From positions 1 through 61,624 of the forward strand of contig NZ_JAHRXF010000037.1 of assembly GCF_019104725.1 (NCBI RefSeq): DNA of 61,624 nt. Reading direction: 5' to 3'. Below, piece after piece: positions 41,719 through 49,976 of this stretch. Both the position numbers and the translations under genes were made by a program. Each line of letters starts with the position of its first letter. The first letter of the stretch is position 1. Under the pieces are notes generated by a model. The model did not search any database and was not told where the DNA came from. It worked only from the letters and a program-made list of their open reading frames with translations. The DNA comes from Streptomyces corallincola. Lineage in GTDB: Bacteria > Actinomycetota > Actinomycetes > Streptomycetales > Streptomycetaceae.

Positions 41719-41982
41719 ATGTACGCGCGGCGGCGGCACCGGTACTTCGCCATGATGGGCGTCTGCATCGGACTCTTCGTCCTGGCCTGGTCCGTCGTAC
41801 GCCTGTGGTCGGTCCCGGCCGCCGTCGGGATGTGCGTCCTCGCCATGATCATCCCGCCGGTCGCCGCCGTCGTGGCCAACCGGCGCGGCCCGGACGACCG
41901 CTGGTGGGACGACCCCTCGGGCGACCCCCAGTCGGACGAGTGGTGGGACGAACTGGACGGGAAGAAGCGCCCGCGCGGATGA
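41719..41982 (+). CDS. DUF3099 small membrane protein
   Basis: The 87-residue protein has two membrane helices (FAMMGVCIGLFVLAWSVV and VGMCVLAMIIPPVAAVVA) and a Trp/Asp-rich cytoplasmic tail RWWDDPSGDPQSDEWWDELD, the DUF3099 pattern. Function is unknown. The ATG at 41719 is 6 nt from TACCCT (41707-41712) without a ribosome binding site, so it is likely leaderless. It converges with the DsrE gene. Confidence 0.85.
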   Translation: MYARRRHRYFAMMGVCIGLFVLAWSVVRLWSVPAAVGMCVLAMIIPPVAAVVANRRGPDDRWWDDPSGDPQSDEWWDELDGKKRPRG

Positions 41983-41998
41983 GTGCCCGGGGCCGGGA

Positions 41999-42361
41999 TC
42001 AGTAGACGAGGGCCTGGGTGTCGTCCTCCATCGCCTCCCGCACGAACACCTGCGCCCCGGCGATCCGCACCCCCTCCAGCACGTCCGCCTCGGTGATGTC
42101 CCGCCGCGCGGCACACTGCGTGCACAGCGTGACCCGGCCGGAGGCCAGCACCGAGTCGATCAGGTCCGGCAGCGGCGCGGCGTGCGGCAGCTCGAACTCC
42201 GCGGCCCGTCCCGGCAGCGCGAACCAGGCGGACTCCCCGGTCAGCCACAACGACACCTCGACCCCGCTGGCCACCGCCACCGCGGCCACCGTGAACGCCT
42301 GCGAGCACCGCTCGGGCGCGTCCACCCCGGCGGTCACCTTGATCACGAGCTTCTTCGCCAT
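41999..42361 (-). CDS. DsrE-family protein
   Basis: The 120-residue protein (KLVIKVTAGVDAPERCSQAF, later TLCTQCAARRDITEADVLEGV) has the DsrE/DsrF-like fold. Three Cys are present, including a CTQC pair of a kind that carries sulfur in DsrE relatives. It may move sulfur, consistent with cysA nearby. The ATG at 42361 lies 7 nt from TACGAT on its strand, suggesting a leaderless mRNA. Confidence 0.8.
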   Translation of the reverse strand: MAKKLVIKVTAGVDAPERCSQAFTVAAVAVASGVEVSLWLTGESAWFALPGRAAEFELPHAAPLPDLIDSVLASGRVTLCTQCAARRDITEADVLEGVRIAGAQVFVREAMEDDTQALVY

Positions 42362-42477
42362 GCGGCGCATCGTAGTCCGGACCGGGCGTACGCCCACCTC
42401 GTCAGGAGGCGCCCGGTCCCGCCGCGTAAGCTGGGGACCGGCTCTGTACGTACGTCCACCCGCTCAAGGAGCACTCC

Positions 42478-42576
42478 GTGGAGATCTTCTACGAAACCCT
42501 GCTCGTCCTGGTCTGCGTCGGCGTCCTCGCCTTCGCCGGACTGACCGTGAAGAAGCTGTACCAGGGCCAGCGCTGA
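42478..42576 (+). CDS. 32-residue single-pass membrane peptide
   Basis: GTG at 42478 with RBS AAGGAG 7 nt upstream starts a peptide with one hydrophobic helix (TLLVLVCVGVLAFAGLTV) and a basic end KKLYQGQR. It is 34 bp upstream of the nitrobindin-like gene in the same direction. The clean start signal and tidy membrane helix argue it is translated. Function unknown. Confidence 0.7.
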   Translation: MEIFYETLLVLVCVGVLAFAGLTVKKLYQGQR

Positions 42577-42610
42577 CCCAGACGTCGAGGAACCTCCGAG
42601 GAACCCGCTC

Positions 42611-43186
42611 ATGATCGAGATCCCGTCCGACCTGCACAAGGACCTTGTCCCGCTGGCCTTTCTGCTGGGCAGCTGGGCCGGGGCCGGGGTTCACGACTTC
42701 CCCGGCTCCGAGAAGTGCAACTTCGGCCAGGAGGTGACCTTCGGCCACGACGGCCGGGACTTCCTGGAGTACCAGTCCCGCACCTGGGTGCTGGACGGCG
42801 ACGGGAACAAGGTCCGCCCGCTGGAGACCGAGACCGGCTTCTGGCGCATCGACGCCGACCGCAAGGTCGAGGTCACCCTCACCCGTGACGACGGCGTGGT
42901 GGAGATCTGGTACGGCGAGATGGCGGACAAGACCCCCCGGATCGAGCTGGTCACCGACACGGTCGCCCGCACCGCCACCGCCCGCCCCTACTCCGGCGGC
43001 AAGCGGCTGTACGGCTACGTCAAGAGCGACCTCATGTGGGTCGGCGAGAAGCAGACCCCCGAGGTCGAGCTGCGCCCCTACATGTCCGCCCACCTGAAGA
43101 AGGTCGTCACCCCGGAAGAGGTCGAACGCTGGGCCAAGGCCCTCCCCGACGACCTGCCGGACGACGGCATCGCCTTCTTCAAGTAG
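42611..43186 (+). CDS. FABP-family / nitrobindin-like protein (DUF1794)
   Basis: The 191-residue beta-barrel protein has the signature LLGSWAGAGVHDFP near residue 20 (GxWxGxG) and RPYMSAHLKKV near the end; relatives bind heme through a C-terminal His and isomerise peroxynitrite. The His in SAHLKK is the best candidate axial ligand. ATG at 42611 follows CGAGGAACCCGCTC. The last 12 bases plus stop codon are repeated just downstream. Confidence 0.88.
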   Translation: MIEIPSDLHKDLVPLAFLLGSWAGAGVHDFPGSEKCNFGQEVTFGHDGRDFLEYQSRTWVLDGDGNKVRPLETETGFWRIDADRKVEVTLTRDDGVVEIWYGEMADKTPRIELVTDTVARTATARPYSGGKRLYGYVKSDLMWVGEKQTPEVELRPYMSAHLKKVVTPEEVERWAKALPDDLPDDGIAFFK

Positions 43187-43212
43187 GCCGGACCTGTTCT
43201 TCAAGTAGGCCG
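43175..43212 (+). repeat. Duplicated gene end, 16-bp direct repeat
   Basis: TTCTTCAAGTAGGCCG occurs at 43175-43190 and again at 43197-43212. The first copy holds the last codons and the TAG stop of the nitrobindin-like gene; the second repeats them out of use, offset by 22 bp. A small local duplication is the simplest reading. Confidence 0.95.
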
Positions 43213-43238
43213 TACCCGCACCCCTCGCGCGTACCCGG

Positions 43239-43267
43239 AACGCCCCTGCGCCCACCGCAGGGGCGTT
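43239..43267 (+). terminator. Intrinsic terminator before nur
   Basis: AACGCCCCTGCG and its complement form a 12-bp stem around a CCCAC loop, then TTCC. It ends the nitrobindin-like transcript 16 bp before the putative nur -10 element. Confidence 0.88.
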
Positions 43268-43295
43268 TCCCCGTCGTGGCCCTAGACTTTCCGGT

Positions 43296-43733
43296 GTGGT
43301 GAGCACCGACTGGAAGAGTGATCTCAGGCAGCGCGGTTACCGGCTGACGCCGCAGCGGCAGCTCGTGCTCGAAGCCGTGGACACGCTGGAGCACGCGACC
43401 CCCGACGACATCCTGGGCGAGGTCCGCAGGACGGCGTCCGGGGTGAACATCTCCACCGTGTACCGCACTCTGGAGCTGCTGGAGGAGCTGGGCCTGGTCA
43501 GCCATGCCCACCTCGGGCACGGGGCGCCGACGTACCACCTCGCGGACCGCCACCACCATCTGCACCTGGTGTGCCGGGACTGCGAGAACGTCATCGAGGC
43601 GGACGTCGCCGTCGCCGAGGAGTTCACCGCGAAGCTGCGCGAGCAGTTCGGGTTCGACACCGACATGAAGCACTTCGCGATCTTCGGCCGCTGCCGGGAC
43701 TGCTCCCGCGAGAGCGCGCCGGACGCGTCGTAG
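43296..43733 (+). CDS. nur: Nickel-responsive Fur-family repressor Nur
   Basis: The 145-residue protein starts VSTDWKSDLRQRGYRLTPQR and closely matches the S. coelicolor Nur crystal-structure protein as I remember it. The winged helix covers residues 1-80; the metal domain has HHHLHLVC, the Cys pair CRDC near 90 and a second CRDC near 131, plus HFAIFGRC. Nur represses nickel uptake and sodF and so switches superoxide dismutases. GTG at 43296 (or 43299) sits 7 nt after TAGACT with no ribosome binding site, indicating a leaderless message. Confidence 0.95.
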   Translation: MVSTDWKSDLRQRGYRLTPQRQLVLEAVDTLEHATPDDILGEVRRTASGVNISTVYRTLELLEELGLVSHAHLGHGAPTYHLADRHHHLHLVCRDCENVIEADVAVAEEFTAKLREQFGFDTDMKHFAIFGRCRDCSRESAPDAS

Positions 43734-43743
43734 GCTTGCCGGT

Positions 43744-44709
43744 ATGAAGAGTCCCCTGCTGTCCCTGCCCGGCGCCGTTCCCGCCGAGGGCGTGGACGAA
43801 GGCGTCGCCGCCCACTACGGCGACCTGTTCCGCGAGCAGCGTGCCCTCGCCGACGGCACCGGATTCGTGGACCTCTCGCACCGGGGCGTGGTCACGGTCA
43901 CCGGCGACGACCGGCTGAGCTGGCTGCACCTGCTGCTCACCCAGCACATCACCGACCTGCCCGTGGGCCGGGCCACCGAGGCGCTGATCCTCTCCGCCAA
44001 CGGGCACATCGAGCACGCCCTGTACCTGGTGGACGACGGCACGACCGTGTGGGCGCACGTGGAGCCCGGCACCGAGGAGGCGCTGATCGCCTACCTGGAG
44101 TCGATGAAGTTCTTCTACCGGGTCGAGGTCGCGGACCGCACCGCCGACACCGCGCTCGTCCACCTCCCGGCCGGTTCCATCACGCCCGCCCCCGAGGGCG
44201 CCGTGGTGCGCGAGACGCCGTACGGCCGTGATCTCTTCCTGCCCCGCGCCGACCTGGAGTCCTTCGCGGACGCCCACGGCCCGGCCGCCGGTCTCCTCGC
44301 CCACGAGGCGCTCCGTGTCGAGCAGCACCGCCCGCGCCTCGGCTTCGAGACCGACCACCGCACCATCCCGCACGAGCTGGGCTGGATCGGCACCGCCGTC
44401 CACCTCCAGAAGGGCTGCTACCGGGGCCAGGAGACCGTGGCCCGCGTGCAGAACCTCGGCAAGCCGCCGCGCCGCCTGGTCTTCCTGCACCTGGACGGCA
44501 GCGAGGTGCACCTCCCGGTGCCGGGCACCGGGGTCCGGCTCGCGGACGACGGCCCCGACGGCCGGCAGATCGGCTTCGTCACCACCTCCGTACGCCACCA
44601 CGAGCTGGGCCCGGTCGCCCTCGCCCTGGTCAAGCGGAACGTCCCGACCGACGCGCGTCTGATGGCCGGGGACACGGCCGCCGCCCAGGAGACCGTCGTC
44701 GAGCCGTAG
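43744..44709 (+). CDS. ygfZ: YgfZ-type folate-binding Fe-S protein
   Basis: The 321-residue protein has the GcvT/YgfZ fold, with GDDRLSWLHLLLTQHIT at the start and the YgfZ signature KGCYRGQETVARVQNLG near residue 226. YgfZ uses tetrahydrofolate to help Fe-S cluster assembly or repair. The ATG at 43744 lies 7 nt after TAGGCT, which overlaps the nur stop region, so it probably has its own leaderless promoter. Confidence 0.93.
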   Translation: MKSPLLSLPGAVPAEGVDEGVAAHYGDLFREQRALADGTGFVDLSHRGVVTVTGDDRLSWLHLLLTQHITDLPVGRATEALILSANGHIEHALYLVDDGTTVWAHVEPGTEEALIAYLESMKFFYRVEVADRTADTALVHLPAGSITPAPEGAVVRETPYGRDLFLPRADLESFADAHGPAAGLLAHEALRVEQHRPRLGFETDHRTIPHELGWIGTAVHLQKGCYRGQETVARVQNLGKPPRRLVFLHLDGSEVHLPVPGTGVRLADDGPDGRQIGFVTTSVRHHELGPVALALVKRNVPTDARLMAGDTAAAQETVVEP

Positions 44710-44733
44710 GCACGAACGGCGTGCGACGGGTCC

Positions 44734-45159
44734 TCACACCTCCAGCAGCACCGTGAACGGCCCGTCGTTCGTCAGCGACACCCGCATCGTCGCGCCGAAG
44801 CGGCCGGTCGCCACCGTCGCGCCCAGCGCCCGCAGTTGGGCGACGACCTCGTCCACCAGCGGCTCCGCGACCTCGCCGGGGGCCGCCGCGCTCCAGGTGG
44901 GGCGGCGGCCCTTGCGGGCGTCGCCGTAGAGCGTGAACTGACTGATGACCAGCAGGGGCGCGTCGATGTCGCCGCACGAGCGCTCGTCCGTGAGCATCCG
45001 CACCGACCACAGCTTGCGCGCCAGCCGGGCCGCGTGCTCCTTCGTGTCCTCGTGCGTGACCCCGACCAGGACGCACAGGCCCTCGCCGTCGATCGCGCCG
45101 ACCGTCTCGCCGTCCACGACGACACTCGCGCCGTCCACCCGCTGCACCACCGCTCGCAT
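44734..45159 (-). CDS. dtd: D-aminoacyl-tRNA deacylase
   Basis: The 141-residue protein has the two Dtd motifs: LLVISQFTLYGDARKG near residue 75 and SLTNDGPFTVLLEV at the end (the family usually has NSGPVT or NDGPVT; Phe replaces Val here). It removes D-amino acids from mischarged tRNA and also acts on Gly-tRNA(Ala). The ATG at 45159 starts MRAVVQRV as in all Dtd. It converges with ygfZ. Confidence 0.95.
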   Translation of the reverse strand: MRAVVQRVDGASVVVDGETVGAIDGEGLCVLVGVTHEDTKEHAARLARKLWSVRMLTDERSCGDIDAPLLVISQFTLYGDARKGRRPTWSAAAPGEVAEPLVDEVVAQLRALGATVATGRFGATMRVSLTNDGPFTVLLEV

Positions 45160-45317
45160 GCGGACCATCATGCCGGGTGTGCGGACGGGGGGCACCGCCG
45201 GTCCACCAATGATCCCCAACTTCCCATCTACGGCCGTTCGGGGGCACTCGGTCACATAGCGGCCACTTGGGGTGGCACGATGCTTGCACACGCCGGTCGA
45301 GGGGACGGTCACACCAC

Positions 45318-45908
45318 ATGAGCAGCACATCGAGCACCGGGGACCTGGACACGCACCGGCCGCCCGCACAGCGCGCCGACGGCCCGGACACCCCGCCACT
45401 GCCCGCCGAACGGCAGCACGACCTGGCCCTGTTCAGCCTCGACCAGCTCCGCGTCCTGCGCCGGAACGCCCAGCGCGACGAGGCCGACCTCAGTTACGTA
45501 CGGCGCCTGCTGCACGGCCGGATCGACATCCTGCGCGCCGAACTCGCCCTGCGCGGGCGGGCGTCGGTGCCCGCACCGGCGGACTCCTCCGTGGTCGAGC
45601 GGCTGCCGGAGATCCTCACCGACGCACCCGCCCGGCACCGCTCCTCCGCCCGGCACGTCACGGTCGGCCCGCCGCACAACGAGGAGTACGGACAGCTCGC
45701 CGCCGCCATGCTGGGCGAGGTCGAACTCTCCGACCTGACCGCCCGTACCGACCTCGAACTCACCTCCGCGATGGGCCGGTTGTCCCGGTACGAACAGGAG
45801 GTGTCCCGCTGCCGCCAGCACCTCCAGCGCACCGCCGACGACTGCAGCGGCGAGATCGCCCGCCGCTACCGCGAGGGCGAGGCCCAAGTGGACGACCTGC
45901 TGAACTGA
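45318..45908 (+). CDS. rsiG: c-di-GMP-dependent anti-sigma factor RsiG
   Basis: The 196-residue protein has the two-helix c-di-GMP signature E-x3-S-x2-R-x3-Q-x3-D: the second copy is exact (E159, S163, R166, Q170, D174) and the first has His instead of Gln (E55, S59, R62, H66, D70). RsiG with bound c-di-GMP holds the sporulation sigma factor WhiG in an inactive state. Start ATG 45318 has GAGGGG 12 nt upstream. The long N-terminal tail (1-35) is Pro/Thr-rich. Confidence 0.9.
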   Translation: MSSTSSTGDLDTHRPPAQRADGPDTPPLPAERQHDLALFSLDQLRVLRRNAQRDEADLSYVRRLLHGRIDILRAELALRGRASVPAPADSSVVERLPEILTDAPARHRSSARHVTVGPPHNEEYGQLAAAMLGEVELSDLTARTDLELTSAMGRLSRYEQEVSRCRQHLQRTADDCSGEIARRYREGEAQVDDLLN

Positions 45909-45970
45909 GCGGCGCGGCACGCCCTTTATCCGGGCGACACACCCCGGCCGCGCTGTCTACCGTGGCGGCC

Positions 45971-47212
45971 ATGACGATCGACGTACGTACCGTGACCGAG
46001 GGCGAGTTCCCCGACTGGGTCCGGGCCCGCAAGGTCGGCTTCCTGGAGGAACCCGCCGTCACCGAGGCCCAACTCGCCGCCCGCAGGCGCAATTTCGTGG
46101 CGGGGCGGCTGCTCGGCGCCTTCGACGCGGGCCGCTGCGTGGCGACCTTCCGCTCCTTCGCCCAGGAGGTCACGGCGGTCGGCGGCGCCCCGGTGGCCGC
46201 GAACGCGATCTCCAACGTCACGGTCACCGCCACGCACCGCCGCCGGGGCCTGCTCTCCCGCATGATGCGCCGGGACCTCGCGGCGGCCCGCGAGCGCGGC
46301 GACACGGTCGCCACCCTGATCGCCGCCGAGTACCCGATCTACGGCCGCTACGGCTTCGGCCCCGCCACCCACACCACCCGCTGGACCGTGGAGGTGCCGC
46401 GCGCCGGGCTCGACCCCCGCAGCTCCGGCCCGGAGGACGGCGGCCGGATCGACCTGGTGGACCTGGCCGACGTGCGCGAACTCGGCCCCGAACTGCACGA
46501 CCGCTGGCGGAGCGTGACCCCGGGCGCGGTCAGCCGGGACGCCCTGTGGTGGGACCGCCACACCGGCACCGCCGACTTCGGCACGGCGTGGAAGGAGCCC
46601 TTCCACGCCGTGTACCGGTCCGCGTCCGGCCAGGTCGAGGGCATGATGGCGTACGCCTTCGACGACGAGTGGAAGGGCACGCAGCCCTCGGTCACCGCGT
46701 CGGTCGAGTGGGTGCTCGCCGCAACCCCGGGCGCCGAGCGCGCGCTGTGGCGGTTCCTCTGCTCGGTGGACTGGACGGTCCGGGTGGACACCGGGTGGCT
46801 CGGCCCCGACGCCCTGCTGCCGCACCTCCTCCCCGATCCCCGCGCCGCCCGCGTCACCGACCACGCGGACTTCCTCTGGGTCCGCGTCCTCGATGTCGTA
46901 CGCGCCCTGGAGTCCCGTACGTACGCGGCGCCCGGCACCCTCGTCCTCGACGTGCGCGACGAGGACGGCCCGGCCGCCGGGCGCTACCGCCTCGACGCGG
47001 GCCCGGACGGCGCCACCTGCGCCCCGGCCCCCGGTGCCACCCCCGATCTCACACTCCCCGCCGCCGAGTTGGCGTCCCTCTGGCTCGGTGACCAGTCCGC
47101 CGCCCGCCTCGCCGCCCTCGGCCGCCTGACGGAGAACACGCCGGGCGCGGTCCAGCGGGCGACGCCCATGTTCCGGGGGGCGGTACGGCCGTGGTGCCCG
47201 GACGCGTTCTGA
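45971..47212 (+). CDS. Eis-like multi-acetylating GNAT enzyme
   Basis: The 413-residue protein has an N-terminal GNAT domain (VTVTATHRRRGLLSRMMRRDL, then RYGFGPATH holding the Tyr acid) and a sterol-carrier-like C-domain, and ends in DAF. In Eis the terminal Phe carboxylate is the catalytic base. Relatives acetylate aminoglycosides or lysines at several positions. Its ATG at 45971 is 7 nt from TACCGT, a leaderless pattern. It follows rsiG by 62 bp. Confidence 0.9.
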   Translation: MTIDVRTVTEGEFPDWVRARKVGFLEEPAVTEAQLAARRRNFVAGRLLGAFDAGRCVATFRSFAQEVTAVGGAPVAANAISNVTVTATHRRRGLLSRMMRRDLAAARERGDTVATLIAAEYPIYGRYGFGPATHTTRWTVEVPRAGLDPRSSGPEDGGRIDLVDLADVRELGPELHDRWRSVTPGAVSRDALWWDRHTGTADFGTAWKEPFHAVYRSASGQVEGMMAYAFDDEWKGTQPSVTASVEWVLAATPGAERALWRFLCSVDWTVRVDTGWLGPDALLPHLLPDPRAARVTDHADFLWVRVLDVVRALESRTYAAPGTLVLDVRDEDGPAAGRYRLDAGPDGATCAPAPGATPDLTLPAAELASLWLGDQSAARLAALGRLTENTPGAVQRATPMFRGAVRPWCPDAF

Positions 47213-47351
47213 GGCGCGGCGGGCGGTGTCGCAGGGCGCGTACGGCTGCGGAGGGTGGTGTCGCGGGGGGAGGCGTGCGGCTGCCGGGACACGGGCGCGC
47301 CTCCGGTGAGGCCCTCTGGGAAACCGTGGCCCCGGACCTGACACTGAGTGA

Positions 47352-48110
47352 GTGACCTCCGAGACGACGACCCAGCCCGAGCCCCCGTCCCCGCCCGCGC
47401 CGACCGGTGTACCGCGTGAGCTGATCGCCGGTGCCCGGCTGGTGCTGTGGGACTTCGACGGGCCGCTCTGCCGCCTGTTCGCGCCCGGCTCGGCCGAACG
47501 GGTGGCCGCCGAACTGGTGGAACTCCTCGACGCCCACGGCCGTACCGACCTCCTGACCCCCGCCGAGCGCGCCGTGCCCGACCCGTGGGCGGTGCTGCGC
47601 GCCGTACACGCGCGCGACCCCGGCGGCACGCTCCCCGCCGTACTGGACGAACGGCTCGCCGACCGCGAGGCCGGGGCGGTGGCCACCGCCATGCCCGCCG
47701 CCTACGCCGACCCCGTGATCCGCACCTGGACCGCCGTCGGCGCGCGGATGGCGGTCACCGCGCACACGTCCGCGCGGGCCGTCGCCGCCTACCTGGCCAC
47801 CCGTGGCCTGACCGGCTGCTTCGGCGGGCGCGTCCACGCCCGCACCCCCGCCCACCCCGGCCCCGACACCGTCCGCCGCGCCCTGGCCGCGTCCGGCGTG
47901 CCGCCCGCCGAGGCGCTGGCCGTCGGCAGCCTCCCCGCCCACCACGAGGCCGCGCGGGCGGCGGGCGTGCCCTTCCTCGGCGTGACCCCCGTCGAGCCCC
48001 GCGCTCACGCCCTGCGCGCCGCGGGCGCCCCCGTCGTCCTCCCCTCCCTCGCCCCGCTCCTCCCGGTCCTGCGCACGGTGTCCGTACGGGAGGTGGGGGC
48101 GGCGGGGTGA
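47352..48110 (+). CDS. HAD-superfamily hydrolase
   Basis: The 252-residue protein has the HAD nucleophile motif LVLWDFDGPLC near residue 30, the second motif VTAHTS near 133 and the acidic region AVGSLPAHHEAARAAGVP. It fits a phosphatase/phosphoglycolate-like HAD of unknown substrate. GTG at 47352 lacks a clear RBS. The N-terminal 20 residues are Pro/Glu/Thr-rich. Confidence 0.82.
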   Translation: MTSETTTQPEPPSPPAPTGVPRELIAGARLVLWDFDGPLCRLFAPGSAERVAAELVELLDAHGRTDLLTPAERAVPDPWAVLRAVHARDPGGTLPAVLDERLADREAGAVATAMPAAYADPVIRTWTAVGARMAVTAHTSARAVAAYLATRGLTGCFGGRVHARTPAHPGPDTVRRALAASGVPPAEALAVGSLPAHHEAARAAGVPFLGVTPVEPRAHALRAAGAPVVLPSLAPLLPVLRTVSVREVGAAG

Positions 48111-48158
48111 GGCGGAAACGGGGGAGACGGCCGGGCGGTCGGGCGGGAGACTGGCCGC

Positions 48159-48671
48159 ATGCCCGAACTACGACGGCTGCGCGCCGACCACGCCCCGGCC
48201 GTCCTCGCCTTCGAGCTGGCCAACCGCGCCTGGTTCGCCGCGTCGATCACGGACCGGGGTGACGCATACTTCGCCGAATTCCCGGCCCGGCACGCCGAGT
48301 TGCTGGCCGAGCAGGAGGCGGGCACCTGCGCCTTCCATGTCCTGGTCGCGGAGGACGGCTCGGTGCTGGGCCGCTTCAACCTGGTGGACATCGCGGACGG
48401 CACCGCCGTCCTCGGCTACCGCATGGCCGAAGCCGCCACCGGCCGCGGCCTCGCCACCCGCACCGTCCACACCCTCTGCCACCTGGCAGCCACCCGCTAC
48501 GCCCTCCACACCCTCCACGCCGCGACCTCCCACACCAACACGGCGTCCCAACGGGTCCTCGCCCACACCCACTTCGTCCCGAACGGCCCGGCGGACCCGT
48601 CCGCACTGGGCGGCAAGGCGGGCGTCTCGTACGTCCGCCACCTCCGCCCGGCGCGTGCACCGGGCCGGTGA
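48159..48671 (+). CDS. GNAT acetyltransferase, RimJ/RimL-like
   Basis: The 170-residue protein has RVADHA-type N-terminus LRADHAPAVLAFELANRAWF, acetyl-CoA loop YRMAEAATGRGLATRTVHTL and NTASQRVLAHTHF, characteristic of RimJ/RimL family alanine or serine N-acetyltransferases. The ATG at 48159 lies 6 nt from GAGACT, a weak -10 match. The substrate is not known. Confidence 0.88.
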   Translation: MPELRRLRADHAPAVLAFELANRAWFAASITDRGDAYFAEFPARHAELLAEQEAGTCAFHVLVAEDGSVLGRFNLVDIADGTAVLGYRMAEAATGRGLATRTVHTLCHLAATRYALHTLHAATSHTNTASQRVLAHTHFVPNGPADPSALGGKAGVSYVRHLRPARAPGR

Positions 48672-48771
48672 TCCTCCCTCGCGCACAGATCATGAACTCG
48701 TCCCCGAGCAGTGGAACTCGGCTCTGTCCAGCCAGACTTGGCGGTGCCCTGCCGGACGAGTGGGGCGGCGG

Positions 48772-49674
48772 TCAGGGGGTGGTGGTGTCCGTGAGGATCG
48801 CCTCCAGGCGGGCTCGGCACTCCGCGACGAAGGCCGGGAAGGTGGTCCAGTAGTACGAGAGTCCGGCGGCGCCGACCGCGATGGCCCAGGCGCGGGCGCG
48901 GGTCCAGGTCGTGGGGGAGAGGGAGAGGGCGTTCCAGTAGGCGGCACGTGCGGCGGGCGGCAGGTCCCAGGCGGGGGCGTGTTCGGCGTCGGGGTGGCCG
49001 ACGGAGAGCGCGCCGAAGTCGATGACGGCGTGCAGGCGGCCGTCGCGGACCAGCAGGTTGGTCGGTTTGAGGTCGCCGTGCAGCCAGACGTGTGGTCCGG
49101 ACGGCTCGGGGAGCGTGAGGGCGTCGCGCCACATCCGCTCCAGCGCGTCGAGGTCGAGCGCGTCCCCCGCGAGGGCCCGGCAGCCGTCCAGCGCTTCGGT
49201 GACCCACCCGTCGCACGGCACGAGGCTCCCGCCCCGGTACCACTCCAGTTCGTCGGCGCGGCGCGCGCCCATGAGGTCGATGCCGTGCAACTCGGTCACG
49301 AAAGAGGCGAGTTCGGCACCGAAGAGACTCCAGTCCGCCACTCTCCCCGCTCCGGCCTCCTCCCCGTCGATCCACCGCGACACCGACCAGGGGAACGGGA
49401 AGGCGCCGGTCGGCGTCCCGGCGTACACCGGCTCGGGAACCGGCCACGACAGCTTCGGCGCCAGCCGGGGCAGCCACATGTGCTCCTTGCGAACCGAGTG
49501 GGCGGCAGTCCGGGGCACCCGCACCAACAGCTCGTCCCCCAGCCGGAACATGGAGTTGTCCGACCCGCCCCCGACCCGCGCCAGCTCCATCCCGGCCCAC
49601 CCCGGACACTGCTCCTCCAACAGCCCCCGCACGAGCCCCACATCCACGGCGATCTCACCTTCGTGCAGTGTCAT
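48772..49674 (-). CDS. Aminoglycoside-phosphotransferase-family kinase
   Basis: The 300-residue protein has the APH/choline-kinase fold: GGGSDNSMFRL near the nucleotide site, catalytic loop WLHGDLKPTNLLV near residue 205 and VIDFGALSVGHP with the metal-binding Asp. Such proteins phosphorylate small molecules and the family name does not prove aminoglycoside resistance. The ATG at 49674 lies 7 nt from CAGACT on its strand. It is divergent from the leader ORF of the rRNA methyltransferase. Confidence 0.87.
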   Translation of the reverse strand: MTLHEGEIAVDVGLVRGLLEEQCPGWAGMELARVGGGSDNSMFRLGDELLVRVPRTAAHSVRKEHMWLPRLAPKLSWPVPEPVYAGTPTGAFPFPWSVSRWIDGEEAGAGRVADWSLFGAELASFVTELHGIDLMGARRADELEWYRGGSLVPCDGWVTEALDGCRALAGDALDLDALERMWRDALTLPEPSGPHVWLHGDLKPTNLLVRDGRLHAVIDFGALSVGHPDAEHAPAWDLPPAARAAYWNALSLSPTTWTRARAWAIAVGAAGLSYYWTTFPAFVAECRARLEAILTDTTTP

Positions 49675-49764
49675 GTCCCCAAGTCTGGCCGCGATCAACG
49701 GGGTTGGGCCAACGACTTTACGGGCCACCGGATGCCGCCTCGCGCGGCCCCGTAGGCTGGGCGC

Positions 49765-49794
49765 ATGTGGACCCCGCACTCCCAGGCTCTGTGA
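49765..49794 (+). CDS. Nine-codon leader ORF upstream of rRNA methyltransferase
   Basis: TAGGCT at 49753-49758 is followed after 6 nt by ATG at 49765, the exact spacing of leaderless starts in this window, opening the ORF MWTPHSQAL and a TGA. A strong hairpin follows 12 nt later, and the methyltransferase begins 182 nt after the leader stop. This layout is that of a ribosome-sensing leader controlling a ribosome-modifying enzyme. Whether it is translated is inferred. Confidence 0.6.
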   Translation: MWTPHSQAL

Positions 49795-49806
49795 CCACGA
49801 GGCTCT

Positions 49807-49834
49807 GAGGGCGACGCCGTAGGACGTCGCCCTC
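49807..49834 (+). terminator. Attenuator-like hairpin
   Basis: GAGGGCGACG pairs perfectly with CGTCGCCCTC around an 8-nt loop. It lies between the leader ORF and the rRNA methyltransferase gene. ACGCCG at 49814-49819, inside it, can pair instead with CGGCGT at 49837-49842, a competing helix. No U tract follows. The rest of the gap to 49976 shows no gene. Confidence 0.6.
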
Positions 49835-49976
49835 CTCGGCGTGCCCACCGTGCGGCCCTTCGGGGGGCACGCGTCGAGCGCGCTCATTCCCCGCCGTCAC
49901 CCGCGCGGCCCCCCTCGGAAGCGCGCGGCGACGGCCCCTCCGCTCACCGTCGCCCGCGTCCTCACCGGAGTGCCCT

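Noticed and set aside
47213..47330. Imperfect direct repeat GGTGTCGC...GCGGCTGC
   Set aside because: The two copies are too divergent and GC-rich sequence makes such partial matches common.
48772..49674. Aminoglycoside resistance gene
   Set aside because: The kinase fold is shared by many small-molecule kinases, and no feature specific to a known APH class was seen.
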